NCBI GenBank assembly: GCA_028714075.1
Contig: JAQTMZ010000013.1
Coordinates: 1 to 64,000, forward strand
DNA from: Gallionella sp.
GTDB taxonomy: Bacteria; Pseudomonadota; Gammaproteobacteria; Burkholderiales; Gallionellaceae
Direction: 5' to 3'
Length of the DNA stretch: 64,000 nucleotides
Part shown: positions 45,308 through 55,028 of the stretch, one piece after another
Layout: each line of letters begins with the position of its first letter
How positions within the stretch are numbered: the first letter of the stretch is position 1
Program-made: the position numbers and the translations under genes
Notes under the pieces: model-generated
Database searches by the model: none
Seen by the model: the letters and a program-made list of their open reading frames with translations, nothing else
What the model was told of the DNA's origin: nothing

Positions 45308-46546
45308 TTAAAAACCTTTGTCTTTTGGTTCATTGCCATAAAACCATTTAAGAAGAAACGGCGGAGACATGGTGGTGAGCGCGATGACGATGAGCAACGC
45401 AGCGTAAAGCTCACCGTTGAGAATACCTTGGGTGAAGCCCAATTGTGCAAAGATTAATCCTACCTCGCCGCGCGGAATCATCGACAAGCCGATTGCCATC
45501 TGGGTGCGACGCGTTTCGCGGATACAGTAGCCTGAGGCGAATTTGCCGAAGAATGCGGCCAGCAACAGCATCCCGGCCAATTCCCAGACGAACCCAGAAC
45601 CCCAGTTCACCGCATTGAGGTTAAGCGATACGCCGACCATCACAAAGAATACCGGGGAGAAAGTATGGATCAGCGGGCGCATCTGTTCTTCGAGCCGGTG
45701 CGCCAGCTTCGGGCTGGCCCCAAAACGCAATACGGCGCATTGTGTGAACGGTAAGCAGATATTCATATGGATGCGAAAATGCTGGCTGAATGCCAGACCT
45801 GCCGCGAAACCTCCCATGATTTCCGGCACCCCCATCTTATGCGCCAGCCAAGAAAATAACAGGATCAGCGACAGCGCCATGGTTAGCAACAAACCCGGGG
45901 TCGCGGCGTTTTGATCGAGGCGGTCAATCACGATGGAAGCCAGTTTGGCGAAGAGCGGAGCTAGCAGCATGAACAGCATGATGTACAGACTAACCTCGCC
46001 CAGCACCTGTACCGAAGCGTGCTTTTCCACCACAAACTGATAAAGGAACGCCAATGCGAGTACGCCGAGGATGTCGTCCAGCACCGCCGCGCCGATCACG
46101 ATCTGAGCCTCATCGGTATGCCGCTTGCCCAAGTCATTTAGCACGCGTACGGTGATGCCGATACTGGTTGCGGTCAGCGTGCCACCGATAAACAGTGCCG
46201 TCAGTTCTGGCAGGTCAAACAACCACGTACTGACGCTATAGCCGAACAGAAACGGCAATACAAAACCGGCCACTGATACGATGATCGATTTCGCTCCCGA
46301 ACGTGCCAGCCGGTATAGATCGGTATCCATGCCCACCTCGAACAACAACAGGATGATGCCGATCTCGGCAAGCAGTTTCATCGTGACATTCGGTGAAACC
46401 CACCCGAGCAGCGACGGCCCAACCAGCAACCCGGCCAGCAGTTCGCCGATTACGGAAGGAATGCCGAAGCGCGACACCGTTTCGGACAGCAGTCGTGCAG
46501 CAATCAGGACAATGGCGAGAAAAAGGAAGAACTGATGTAGTTCCAT
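45308..46546 (-). CDS. CPA2-type cation/proton antiporter
   Basis: This 412-aa membrane protein has about 12 helices and the Kef/NapA-like fold: FGIPSVIGELLAGLLVGPSLLGW, VGMDTDLYRLARSGAKS, FIGGTLTATSIGITVRVL and IGAAVLDDILGVLALAF, where the DD is the ion-binding aspartate pair. It exchanges Na or K for protons. It has no TrkA-N domain and has a good ribosome site AGGAG. It is convergent with the osmolyte operon. Confidence 0.88.
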   Translation of the reverse strand: MELHQFFLFLAIVLIAARLLSETVSRFGIPSVIGELLAGLLVGPSLLGWVSPNVTMKLLAEIGIILLLFEVGMDTDLYRLARSGAKSIIVSVAGFVLPFLFGYSVSTWLFDLPELTALFIGGTLTATSIGITVRVLNDLGKRHTDEAQIVIGAAVLDDILGVLALAFLYQFVVEKHASVQVLGEVSLYIMLFMLLAPLFAKLASIVIDRLDQNAATPGLLLTMALSLILLFSWLAHKMGVPEIMGGFAAGLAFSQHFRIHMNICLPFTQCAVLRFGASPKLAHRLEEQMRPLIHTFSPVFFVMVGVSLNLNAVNWGSGFVWELAGMLLLAAFFGKFASGYCIRETRRTQMAIGLSMIPRGEVGLIFAQLGFTQGILNGELYAALLIVIALTTMSPPFLLKWFYGNEPKDKGF

Positions 46547-46644
46547 GTGGCGCTCCTGCGTCCTGATTTAATCTGCTGGCAGTTTACCGGCAACCTGAAG
46601 TGTGGTCAGCGTATTGTATTCAACAGTAAGCCATAACAATTAGG

Positions 46645-49290
46645 TCATACAGCCGGAGTATGGTATAGCCACTCTCGACGCACCAACCACTTTTCCACCT
46701 CCACGGCAAAGAATACCACGCTGGATAGGGCCAGGCACAACGCCAATTCACTCATACTCAGGGGTTGTGTCTTGAAAATCGGGTTTAGAGAAGGCATATA
46801 GATCGTTGCCATCTGCAGCATGAAAGTAAAGATGACGGTGGCCGCCATTGCAGGGTTGGAAAGGAAACCGATGGCGAACAGGGATTCCCTTTCCGAGCGT
46901 ATCGCCATTATGTGCGCGAGCTGCGACAGGGTCAGCACGGTGAACACCATGGTTTGCCAGTGTGCCGAGCCGCTATACAATGCCCAAGCCTGTGTCAGCA
47001 GGCATACCCCACCCATCAACAAGCCTACCCAGATCATGTGTTGCCACATACCATGTGAAAACAGGCTTTCTTGCGGTGGGCGCGGCGGGCGGCGCATGAT
47101 GCCACGTTCTGCTGGCTCTGCCGTCAGCGCCAAGCCGGGCAATCCGTCGGTGATCAGATTGACCCACAGTATCTGGATCGGCAGTAGCGGGATCGGCAGA
47201 CCAAGGAAAGGCGCCAGAAAGACTGTCCAGACTTCTGCGGAGTTGGTGGTTATCCCGTAGCGGATAAATTTTCGGATGTTGTCGTAGAGGCGACGGCCAT
47301 GGCGTACGGCTTGAACGATGGTGGCAAAGTTATCGTCGAGCAGCACCATGTGTGCCGCTTCGCGCGCCACATCGGTGCCGCCTTTGCCCATGGCGATACC
47401 GATGTCCGCTGTTTTTAGCGCGGGCGCGTCGTTGACCCCGTCGCCGGTCATCGCGACAATCTCGCCTTTATCTTGTAGCGCGCGGACGATTTTTATTTTC
47501 TGCGCCGGATCGACTCGCGCATAGACCCGCACTTGCTCGACCTCGATCTCGAACGCTGCCTGATCGAGTTGCGCCAGCTCGGTGCCCGTCATTACGCGAT
47601 CATCTCCATCGGTGAGTATGCCAAGTTTGTGGGCAATCGCGCGTGCGGTCACGGGATGGTCGCCGGTAATCATTACCGGTATGATGCCCGCAGATTTACA
47701 TAGGGAAACCGCCTCAGGTACCTCGCTACGTGGTGGATCGATCAGGCCTGAGAGTCCAAGGAACACCAGCCCGTTTTCCAGTTCGTCAGGCTGTTCGCTG
47801 GCTGGCAATGATGTCCAGCGCCGAAAAGCAAAGGCGAGGACGCGTAAACCGTCGGCAGCCATCGCTTCGGCTTGTCGCAACAAGCTTGCCCGATCGATGG
47901 GTTGCTCACCGCCTGCCATGAGTATGCGGGAGCACTGCAAAATGACCGCTTCCGGCGAACCCTTGGTGTAGGCGACGATACCCTCGTCCGTGCCGTGAAA
48001 GGTTGTCATACGCTTGCGTTCGGAGTCAAATGGAAGCTCCATCAGGCGCGGCATTTGCTGCTCCAGCGCGGTTTTGTTGTAGCCCGCCACTTGCGCGGCA
48101 TGCAGCAGCGCCGCCTCGGTCGGTTCGCCGCACGCCTTGTTATGATGATCCAGATGAGCATCGTTGCTTAGCGCCAATGCACGAAACAGCGTCGGCCAAG
48201 GTTCAGTATTTCTTCCCTCGTTCAAAGGATCGCATAATGTGCCATCGGCATAGATCGCCGTCACATACATCTTGTTTTGCGTGAGCGTGCCGGTTTTGTC
48301 GGAGCAAATAAAGGTGACCGACCCCAGCGTTTCTACTGCTGGCAGGCGGCGAATCAGGGCGTTCTGCTTGACCATCTTATGCGCGCCCAGCGCCAACGAG
48401 ATCGTCACCACCGCAGGTAGCGCCGAGGGAATGGCCGCGACGGCAAGACTTAAGGCAGTCATGAACATCAGCAGCATGGGTTCACCACGCAACATGCCGA
48501 TGACGAAGACCAGCACGCAGATGGCCAACGCGGCAATGGCAAGGCGTTTGCCCAGATTCGCCAGACGCTTCTGCATCGGCGTCTTGCTTTCGCTGCTTTC
48601 GTTGAGCAGCGTGGCGATTTTGCCTAGTTCGCTGTTCATGCCGGTTGCCACCACCAAGCCACGCGCTCGCCCGTAAGTTACGATAGTGCCTTTGTAAGCC
48701 ATGCAGGTCTTATCACCAAGTGAAGTGACAGGAATGCTCAGTACCTGGGCTTGCTTTTCCACCGCAACCGATTCGCCGGTAAGTGCAGATTCGTCTATCT
48801 TGAGACGCGCTGCTTCGATGATGCGCAGATCGGCTGGCACTACATTACCAGCCTCCAGCAGCACCATATCACCCGGCACCAGTTTCGAAGCGTTGACGAC
48901 TTTCTTCTGACCATCGCGCAGCACATGAGCGCTTGACTCGGCCATGCGCTTGAGTGCCGCCATCGCGCGCTCCGCACGATATTCCTGGATGAAACCGATC
49001 ACTGCATTAAGGATCACAATGACGATGATGGCAATGGTGTCGCTCACATCGCCAACAATGCCGGAAATAACTGCTGCCGCGATTAGTACGGCGATCATGA
49101 AGTCAGTAAACTGGTCGAGCAGCATGATCCATGGAGGGCGTGCACGCTTTTCCTGCAATGAGTTGAAACCAAAGCGTGCCAGCCTTTCAGCGGCATTAAC
49201 CGAGCTTAATCCGGATTGCAGGTTGGTTTCCAGGCGCTGCGCAACTTCATCGCTACTCAGCATGTGCCAGTGAGTGTTGTTAATGTGCAT
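46645..49290 (-). CDS. P-type cation ATPase (Ca-type IIA/PMA-like)
   Basis: This 881-aa P2-type ATPase has the phosphorylation site CSDKTGTLTQ (D331), the actuator motif LTGESVAV (171-178), MTGDGVNDAPALK and a long M5-M10 region. In M4 the usual PE(G/A)LP is AAIPSALPAVV, so the residue equal to SERCA E309 is serine. The M5 N and E (TTNSAEVW) and the M6 D (NLITDGLPGLAL) are kept. The start at 49290 was chosen over upstream codons because it overlaps the exchanger stop by 11 bp. Transported ion: probably Ca, but the M4 change leaves room for another. Confidence 0.9.
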   Translation of the reverse strand: MHINNTHWHMLSSDEVAQRLETNLQSGLSSVNAAERLARFGFNSLQEKRARPPWIMLLDQFTDFMIAVLIAAAVISGIVGDVSDTIAIIVIVILNAVIGFIQEYRAERAMAALKRMAESSAHVLRDGQKKVVNASKLVPGDMVLLEAGNVVPADLRIIEAARLKIDESALTGESVAVEKQAQVLSIPVTSLGDKTCMAYKGTIVTYGRARGLVVATGMNSELGKIATLLNESSESKTPMQKRLANLGKRLAIAALAICVLVFVIGMLRGEPMLLMFMTALSLAVAAIPSALPAVVTISLALGAHKMVKQNALIRRLPAVETLGSVTFICSDKTGTLTQNKMYVTAIYADGTLCDPLNEGRNTEPWPTLFRALALSNDAHLDHHNKACGEPTEAALLHAAQVAGYNKTALEQQMPRLMELPFDSERKRMTTFHGTDEGIVAYTKGSPEAVILQCSRILMAGGEQPIDRASLLRQAEAMAADGLRVLAFAFRRWTSLPASEQPDELENGLVFLGLSGLIDPPRSEVPEAVSLCKSAGIIPVMITGDHPVTARAIAHKLGILTDGDDRVMTGTELAQLDQAAFEIEVEQVRVYARVDPAQKIKIVRALQDKGEIVAMTGDGVNDAPALKTADIGIAMGKGGTDVAREAAHMVLLDDNFATIVQAVRHGRRLYDNIRKFIRYGITTNSAEVWTVFLAPFLGLPIPLLPIQILWVNLITDGLPGLALTAEPAERGIMRRPPRPPQESLFSHGMWQHMIWVGLLMGGVCLLTQAWALYSGSAHWQTMVFTVLTLSQLAHIMAIRSERESLFAIGFLSNPAMAATVIFTFMLQMATIYMPSLNPIFKTQPLSMSELALCLALSSVVFFAVEVEKWLVRREWLYHTPAV

Positions 49291-50284
49291 GCTCGAAAAG
49301 TATCCAAGTGTTAAGTACATACAGCATAAACAACCCCAGGCTTACCCAGGTAAGCCCGAGCACAATGCGACCCTGCGGGCGGTAGATGAAACCTACGACC
49401 GCCAAGGCGCTCATCATCACTGCGGTGAGTGCGGTCAGCGCGTGGCTGGGCTCGACGTGCATAAGCAAGGAGCCACCGGTGTAAAACAAATCGTCTACCG
49501 CAAGAATGAGGATGTCGAACAGGTTGCTACCGAGCAGGTTGGCAATGGCCATATCAAGCGCACCGATGCGCATCGCCGCAATGGTGACAGCAGCCTCGGG
49601 GGCGGAGGTTACCGCCGCTACCAGCAGGGTTCCGACAAAACTTTGCCCCCATCCCATCAGTTCGGAAATATCCTTGGCGACAAACGGTAGCCAAGAACCC
49701 GCCAATACTATGGCTATTGCCGCCTGCACATATCCTTTGACGGCACTACGCAGTGTCACATCCAAATAACGTTCGGCGGACACCTCGGTGTATTCAGACA
49801 GGATACGGCGTTCATAGCTGTAAACAGCGCGCATTGCAACCAGATAGACCAGGACGATGAATGGCGTATATAACCCCACATGCCTCAACGCCGGACTCAT
49901 TCCCGCATGATCCAGCAGCAGGCTGAAACCGGCGAAGGCGATCAAAATCGTACCCAGCGAAGCCGACAGTATATGGCCCTGTGCCGCGCGGCTATACATG
50001 GACTCGCGCCGGTACAAAGCATCCAGCATCACCAGAATGGCAAGATTGAATACTGTACTGCCCAGCACATCGCCGACTGCAATATTCGGCACGTTAGCAA
50101 ACGTAACTGAAGTGATCCCGGTCACCAGTTCCGGCAGTGAAGTGGCGGTAGATAGCAGGATGAGGCCGACCCAAGAGATGGACATGCCGGTTTTTTCGGC
50201 AATGATGTCACTGTAGCGGGAGGCAAAGTAACCCGCGTAGCCGATGATGGCAAGACAAACCAGAAGTTGGAGCCAAAGCAGCAT
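49280..50284 (-). CDS. Sodium/calcium exchanger family protein
   Basis: This 334-aa CaCA-family antiporter has two alpha repeats. The first is LILLSTATSLPELVTGITSV with GDVLGSTVFNLAIL. The second is VAAVTSAPEAAVTIAAMR with ANLLGSNLFDILIL. Together they carry the two ion-binding acidic residues (in the PEL and PEA motifs). About ten membrane helices are present. It is the first gene of a two-gene operon with the P-type ATPase. The start at 50284 was chosen because of the GGGAG ribosome site. Confidence 0.9.
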   Translation of the reverse strand: MLLWLQLLVCLAIIGYAGYFASRYSDIIAEKTGMSISWVGLILLSTATSLPELVTGITSVTFANVPNIAVGDVLGSTVFNLAILVMLDALYRRESMYSRAAQGHILSASLGTILIAFAGFSLLLDHAGMSPALRHVGLYTPFIVLVYLVAMRAVYSYERRILSEYTEVSAERYLDVTLRSAVKGYVQAAIAIVLAGSWLPFVAKDISELMGWGQSFVGTLLVAAVTSAPEAAVTIAAMRIGALDMAIANLLGSNLFDILILAVDDLFYTGGSLLMHVEPSHALTALTAVMMSALAVVGFIYRPQGRIVLGLTWVSLGLFMLYVLNTWILFEHAH

Positions 50285-50468
50285 GTCAGCACTCCCGTAG
50301 TGATATAGAAGCAAACTGCAAAGCCATTTCTCACACCATTGTACAGTAGCCAGTTTGAGAGCCAGGTATAAGCTGTGCGTATCTTTTGTACGGTGTTGTC
50401 AATCTACAGTTGCTCATTGCTAGGCAGTTGTATAAGCTTTGCCGCAATAAACAACAGGAATCTGTTTT

Positions 50469-51860
50469 ATGGCTAAAGAAGGTGAACCTGATCGGTCGCT
50501 CGTTTCAAGAATTCAGGCAGCGCTGGCCTACCGGTTTAATTTGCACGCTGATCAATCCAGTTTTGACGAAATCGACCGGAATATTCGGGACAGCATTGAA
50601 ATCAAGGGAACCAATCTATGGGTGCTGATGCTGGCGATATTTATCGCCTCCATCGGATTGAATGTCAACTCTACTGCTGTCATCATCGGTGCAATGCTGA
50701 TTTCCCCGCTCATGGGGCCAATTATGGGCGTGGGCTATGGGGTGGGAATCAACGATTACTACCTGATCAGAAAGGCGCTCGGCAATCTGCTCGTCTCATT
50801 TTTGATCGGACTTTTTGCTTCCACGGTCTATTTCCTGCTCAGCCCATTATCTGTCGCACAATCCGAATTACTGGCGCGAACAGCACCAACCATTTGGGAT
50901 GTTTTGATCGCATTGTTTGGCGGATTGGCCGGAATTATTGCTTCAACGCGCAAAGAGAAATCAAATGTTATTCCGGGTGTGGCCATTGCGACGGCGTTGA
51001 TGCCGCCATTGTGTACTGCGGGCTATGGAATAGCCAATGGCTCACCGGAGATGTTCTTCGGTGCGCTTTATCTGTTCTTCATTAACTGTGTATTCATAGC
51101 ATTTGCCACCTTGTTACTGGTTGGCTACATCAATCCCCCGCACAAACGTTTTGTGAGTGAAGAGATGGAGCGCAAGGTGAAACGCTACATCTATACCGTG
51201 GTGCTGGTTACGATTTTGCCAAGTATTTATTTGGCATACGGCCTGGTCACACGAGAGGTATTCAGTTCAAGAGCCAGCGAATTTATTAAAAATGAGCTGG
51301 TATTCGAGAAGAGCTTTATTGCAAAGCAGCAAATTTCAGCAGACAAGCAGATAATCGATATCACACTGGTAGGGCAAAAAATCAGCGATGAGGATCTGGC
51401 GCAACTTTCCAGCAGGCTGGAACGCTACCGGTTGCGAAACGCCAAACTGGTCGTTCACCAAACCGTCATCAAGGAACTGGATGAGGCCACGCTGAAGAAA
51501 TCATTGCTTAATGAAATTTTAAACACCAATCAGGTGATATTCGATTCCAAAAACAAGCAGATACAGGATTTGCAAAATGAAATTTCCAATATGCGGGCAC
51601 AGCAAAACCAGCAAACCATGCGACTTGAGGAACAGCAAAAGATATATGAAGAACTTGTTGCGCAATACCCGCAGGTTCGGAAGCTGGCCATAGCAAAGAC
51701 GGATGAGCATCAGACGAGTCGTCTTGAAAAATCGACCGTATTATTAGCTAATCTCACATCGAAGAAAATATTATCGGGAGGTGATCGACGCAGGATTGCC
51801 GCCTGGTTTAAGGTCAGGGCTGGAGTAGATCAGGTAAAACTCACTGTAGAGGTTGATTAG
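50469..51860 (+). CDS. DUF389 family membrane protein
   Basis: This 463-aa protein has a DUF389 core of about six membrane helices (residues 50-250): NVNSTAVIIGAMLISPLMGPIMG, IASTRKEKSNVIPGVAIATALMPPLCTAGYG. A long C-terminal cytoplasmic part follows, with a coiled coil (about 360-410). The function of the family is not established. It lies divergently from the exchanger operon and directly upstream of a second cation/proton antiporter. Confidence 0.82.
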   Translation: MAKEGEPDRSLVSRIQAALAYRFNLHADQSSFDEIDRNIRDSIEIKGTNLWVLMLAIFIASIGLNVNSTAVIIGAMLISPLMGPIMGVGYGVGINDYYLIRKALGNLLVSFLIGLFASTVYFLLSPLSVAQSELLARTAPTIWDVLIALFGGLAGIIASTRKEKSNVIPGVAIATALMPPLCTAGYGIANGSPEMFFGALYLFFINCVFIAFATLLLVGYINPPHKRFVSEEMERKVKRYIYTVVLVTILPSIYLAYGLVTREVFSSRASEFIKNELVFEKSFIAKQQISADKQIIDITLVGQKISDEDLAQLSSRLERYRLRNAKLVVHQTVIKELDEATLKKSLLNEILNTNQVIFDSKNKQIQDLQNEISNMRAQQNQQTMRLEEQQKIYEELVAQYPQVRKLAIAKTDEHQTSRLEKSTVLLANLTSKKILSGGDRRRIAAWFKVRAGVDQVKLTVEVD

Positions 51861-51912
51861 TGAGGATGATATTGCGTGTTTTCCCATATCCTAAGAAGTA
51901 AGGGCACACCAA

Positions 51913-53292
51913 ATGATCATGACTTTATTAATAATTGCCGGGATTTTGTTTCTGGCATTGCAATTGGAAGATAAGCTCAAGGTTCCATCTCCGCTGAGTT
52001 TGATTACACTCTCATTTGTAGTCCATTATGGCTTTCAACAAGTTCCTGAGTTAACCGGAGATGCCACGCATTTTGCTATGCTTGTTATTTTTTTGCTGCC
52101 AATCCTGCTTATTTCAGATTCACTTGAAATCAAGGTGGGAGACCTTAAGGAGCATGGCTTCAGCCTGTTTTATTTGACTGTAGTGGCAGTAGCTTTGTCA
52201 GTGTTGACTGCGCTACTCATATCCAATTGGCTATTCGCCGACTATGCTCTTTCTAGCGCGGCTGTCATCGTGTTATTCACCATGGTACTGGCAACCGATC
52301 CGGTCTCCGTGGTTAGCATCTTCTCCAAGTTCGATTTGCCCCATCGGCTAAAAATACTTGCCGAGGGCGAGAGCCTGTTTAACGATGCCACTGCGCTGAT
52401 TGTCTTTGTCTTTGTCGGTCTTTATGCCTTGGGTGGTGGCGAAATCACCGCCCTTTATGTGGCCGAAATAAGCAGCGAAGTAGTGCTTGGTTCGGTAGCG
52501 GTTGGCGTGATGGTCGGCTTTGTCGGACTTGTAGCCATGAAGTCAACTGAAAATAGCATCGCTGAAATGATAGTTCTCATCATTACAGGCTATGGTGCAT
52601 TCGAAATGGCCGAGTATTTCTATATTTTGCTTAATTTGTTGGGAGCTCACACACACTCGCATCTGTCAGGCATTCTAGCTTGCATTTTTGCCACAATCAC
52701 AGTCAATCATGTGATGACCAAGGCAATAGCCGAGGATAACAAGCAGATTAATTACGACGAAGCCGAGCTTCAAGATGAAGCACAAAGTCGCGCTACATCC
52801 TTCGGCATTATCGGGAAGGTGTTGCATCGCATCAAGGCCACTCTTGAAGAACGGGATCGCCACCTGCGCACCAAGGAAGATATCCAGCTACTGGCGATGG
52901 TGGCCAATACCATCCTGTTCGTGGCTATGGCGGAAATGATCGATATCCATCTTTTGTGGAAATATAAAGTTGAGATTCTGGCGATGTTCCTGGCAACCAC
53001 GTTGATTCGTGGAGTGATGATTGCTCTGTTTGCCTGGATTGCCAACAAAACCGACAAGATGGTCGATATCAATTTTCGTTGGTGGAGCGTTCTGACATTT
53101 GCCGGCATCAAAGGCGGATTGTCTATTGTGATGCTCACCATGATTCCCGCTTCATTCGAATATCTGGAAATGTTCAAAGCTGTAGTGATCGGGATCATCA
53201 TGTTGTCTACTTTTGTTTATTCAGGCGCACTGCTGATCATTATTAGCAGCAATGCAGAACAATTTCTCGCAGAAAAGATTGATGAAAAATAA
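51913..53292 (+). CDS. CPA1/NhaP-type cation/proton antiporter
   Basis: This 459-aa antiporter has MVLATDPVSVVSIFSKFDLPHRLKILAEGESLFNDATALIVF, the NhaP/CPA1 signature with the ND pair, and RWWSVLTFAGIKGGLSIVML near the end. About 12 helices are present, with a hydrophilic loop around residues 285-325. It exports Na (or K/Ca) in exchange for protons. It lies 52 bp after the DUF389 gene and may share its transcript; the two may be functionally coupled. Confidence 0.88.
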   Translation: MIMTLLIIAGILFLALQLEDKLKVPSPLSLITLSFVVHYGFQQVPELTGDATHFAMLVIFLLPILLISDSLEIKVGDLKEHGFSLFYLTVVAVALSVLTALLISNWLFADYALSSAAVIVLFTMVLATDPVSVVSIFSKFDLPHRLKILAEGESLFNDATALIVFVFVGLYALGGGEITALYVAEISSEVVLGSVAVGVMVGFVGLVAMKSTENSIAEMIVLIITGYGAFEMAEYFYILLNLLGAHTHSHLSGILACIFATITVNHVMTKAIAEDNKQINYDEAELQDEAQSRATSFGIIGKVLHRIKATLEERDRHLRTKEDIQLLAMVANTILFVAMAEMIDIHLLWKYKVEILAMFLATTLIRGVMIALFAWIANKTDKMVDINFRWWSVLTFAGIKGGLSIVMLTMIPASFEYLEMFKAVVIGIIMLSTFVYSGALLIIISSNAEQFLAEKIDEK

Positions 53293-53317
53293 TATGTCTA
53301 TAATTTGGGCAGTAGCT

Positions 53318-53549
53318 ATGAAATACAGAATATTGCTTGACGCTACACAGGACGACTGTCCGGTTGCTATAATTAAAATAAAAGAAATGCTCGATAAAAT
53401 AGAGGTTGGCGCAGTCCTGAAAGTTGTCACAAGCAAGCAAGGAAGGAACAATTAATAACATACGAACATTTGTGAAAAACAACCCCTATGAATTGGTGCG
53501 CGAAACCAATGACAAGGAACGCTTTTACTTCTATGTCAAAAAGCTGTGA
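53318..53549 (+). pseudogene. TusA-like sulfur carrier gene with frameshift
   Basis: The first frame (MKYRILLDATQDDCPVAIIKIKEML, then AVLKVVTSKQG) is a TusA-family protein with the conserved CP motif. After the codons for SKQG, the bases AGGAAGGA form a tandem 4-bp duplication and the frame stops at once. Removing one AGGA restores the frame into INNIRTFVKNNPYELVRE and on to KKL-stop at 53549, the usual TusA C terminus. This is either a recent loss, a sequencing error or a slippage site. It follows the antiporter by 25 bp. Confidence 0.75.
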
Positions 53550-53668
53550 CTTTGATGCGAATGGCACTCAGCCCGACAGGCCAGCAATACTTTTGACTGC
53601 TAACAGAATTCAAATTCATTGGTATGCGTAGCGAACAAAATTATTTTCTTAGAAAACCAGGAGCGGCC

Positions 53669-54010
53669 ATGCAACCTTACAAAAAAATGTTATTTATCGG
53701 CGCTGCAGTGTTATTGATTGCTGGGTTGGTTGGATGCGCCAGCAGGGATCTGATCGGGGTGCGTAAAGGATCTGATCGAGTTTTTCAAGTAGAGGCAAGT
53801 CAGGTTGGCGGCTGTCAGTCCAAGGGAGAAATTAATGTTAGCGTCCTTGCTATAGTTGGATTTATAACTCGCAGTCCTGAAGCCGTGGAAGCTGATTTGT
53901 TACAGTTGGCACGCAATGGTGCGATAGATGCTGGCGGCGATACAGTCGTGAAGGGTAATTCGCCAGAATATGGGAAGCGCACTTTTACAATTTACAAATG
54001 CAAGCAGTAA
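53669..54010 (+). CDS. DUF4156-type lipoprotein
   Basis: This 113-aa predicted lipoprotein has a hydrophobic signal (MLFIGAAVLLIAGLVGC, starting at residue 7) with a cysteine at the lipobox. The mature part runs VGGCQSKGEINVSVL to NGAIDAGGDTVVKGNS, and this arrangement matches DUF4156 family proteins of unknown function. The start at 53669 is one option; an in-frame ATG further upstream exists at 53624. Confidence 0.7.
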   Translation: MQPYKKMLFIGAAVLLIAGLVGCASRDLIGVRKGSDRVFQVEASQVGGCQSKGEINVSVLAIVGFITRSPEAVEADLLQLARNGAIDAGGDTVVKGNSPEYGKRTFTIYKCKQ

Positions 54011-54351
54011 CATTGCACTTAAACTTAAGAGTGCGAGGCAACCACTTCTGGGAAAGCCGAATATCTTCGTATGTGCCGATAACGGCAGGTCGATATCGCA
54101 ATCAACGCCCGGAAGCGGATCTTCTCAGTCAGTAAAATAATCTCCCGCTAGTGCCGAACTTATCCCATCGGGTGCCCCGATGGGGACGGTCAGTAACGCC
54201 CTTCGATGGCTTTGCTGGCATCACTCTTCCGCCTATCCTGCGCATTCCATACGTCGTTTATAAAAAAATATCTCCCTGGCTTATGGTCTGAAGAGCGGGC
54301 AAATTACGTTCCATTTCTTCATTTCTTATCACTCACCAGGAGCAAAACAAA
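54011..54351. other. Intergenic region with a perfect hairpin
   Basis: These 341 bp lack a credible gene. A perfect 9-bp stem, CCCATCGGG/CCCGATGGG with loop TGC, lies at 54164-54184 and has no T-run. The right part, including AAAAAAATATC near 54264, is AT-rich and may hold the promoter of the TIR-domain gene, whose ribosome site AGGAG lies at about 54340. Confidence 0.5.
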
Positions 54352-54912
54352 ATGAACATCTGCATAAACTACGCACATGGCGACAAAGAGTTCGTCGATC
54401 AATTGGCAATTCGATTATGTCGTGAAATTGATTGCGGCATTATGCTATGGGAGATGCCGACGGGCGACTCGCTTATTGAGAAAGACAAAGATAATTCTGT
54501 CGAGATTGATGCCATTATTATCGTTTTATCTAAAGAATCAGCCGCGTCGGACTGGTGTCAGAAAAAGCTGTCTGAAGGGCTTCTGCACAAAATTGAAGAC
54601 AATGGTACAGCCGTAATTCATCTCCTGATTGAGGATTGCGATCTGCCTGACTTTGCGCAAAGTGCGCCTGTTACAGATTTCCGTAATTGCTCTATTAATG
54701 ACATGAGTCGCATTGCCCAATTAGTCGTATGGACTTCGACGTGGAGGAAGGAAATAAGCGACTACAGGAACCAAGAATTGCAAAGCGGCAAAAGCCCAGA
54801 TGATTGCCAAATCAAAAGAATTAAACTGCCATTTAAAAGGCAGCGGATCGGGTCAGGTAACGCCATGCACCCGTTGGATATATTGTGGCGCAAAATGTTC
54901 TTGAGTCGATGA
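54352..54912 (+). CDS. TIR-domain protein with altered catalytic position
   Basis: This 186-aa protein has an N-terminal TIR fold: ICINYAHGDKEFVDQLAIRL, a WEMPTGDSLIEK loop, IDAIIIVLSKESAASDWCQKKLSEGL, and a C-terminal DFRN strand. Bacterial TIR proteins often hydrolyse NAD in defence or act as signalling modules. The catalytic glutamate normally found in WxxxE (WVQKEL-like) is a lysine here (WCQKKL), with a glutamate three residues further on, so NADase activity is uncertain. No partner sensor gene is adjacent. The last 60 residues are unassigned. Confidence 0.72.
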   Translation: MNICINYAHGDKEFVDQLAIRLCREIDCGIMLWEMPTGDSLIEKDKDNSVEIDAIIIVLSKESAASDWCQKKLSEGLLHKIEDNGTAVIHLLIEDCDLPDFAQSAPVTDFRNCSINDMSRIAQLVVWTSTWRKEISDYRNQELQSGKSPDDCQIKRIKLPFKRQRIGSGNAMHPLDILWRKMFLSR

Positions 54913-55028
54913 TACCAACGTAAATGCGGGCGGCATATTTGACTGAGCAATACACAGAGCTTTCCGTGGCTAGCAATATCTAGGCACTTTCTTTTATATC
55001 TCACTCGCTTACTTGGTGAAAATTAAAA

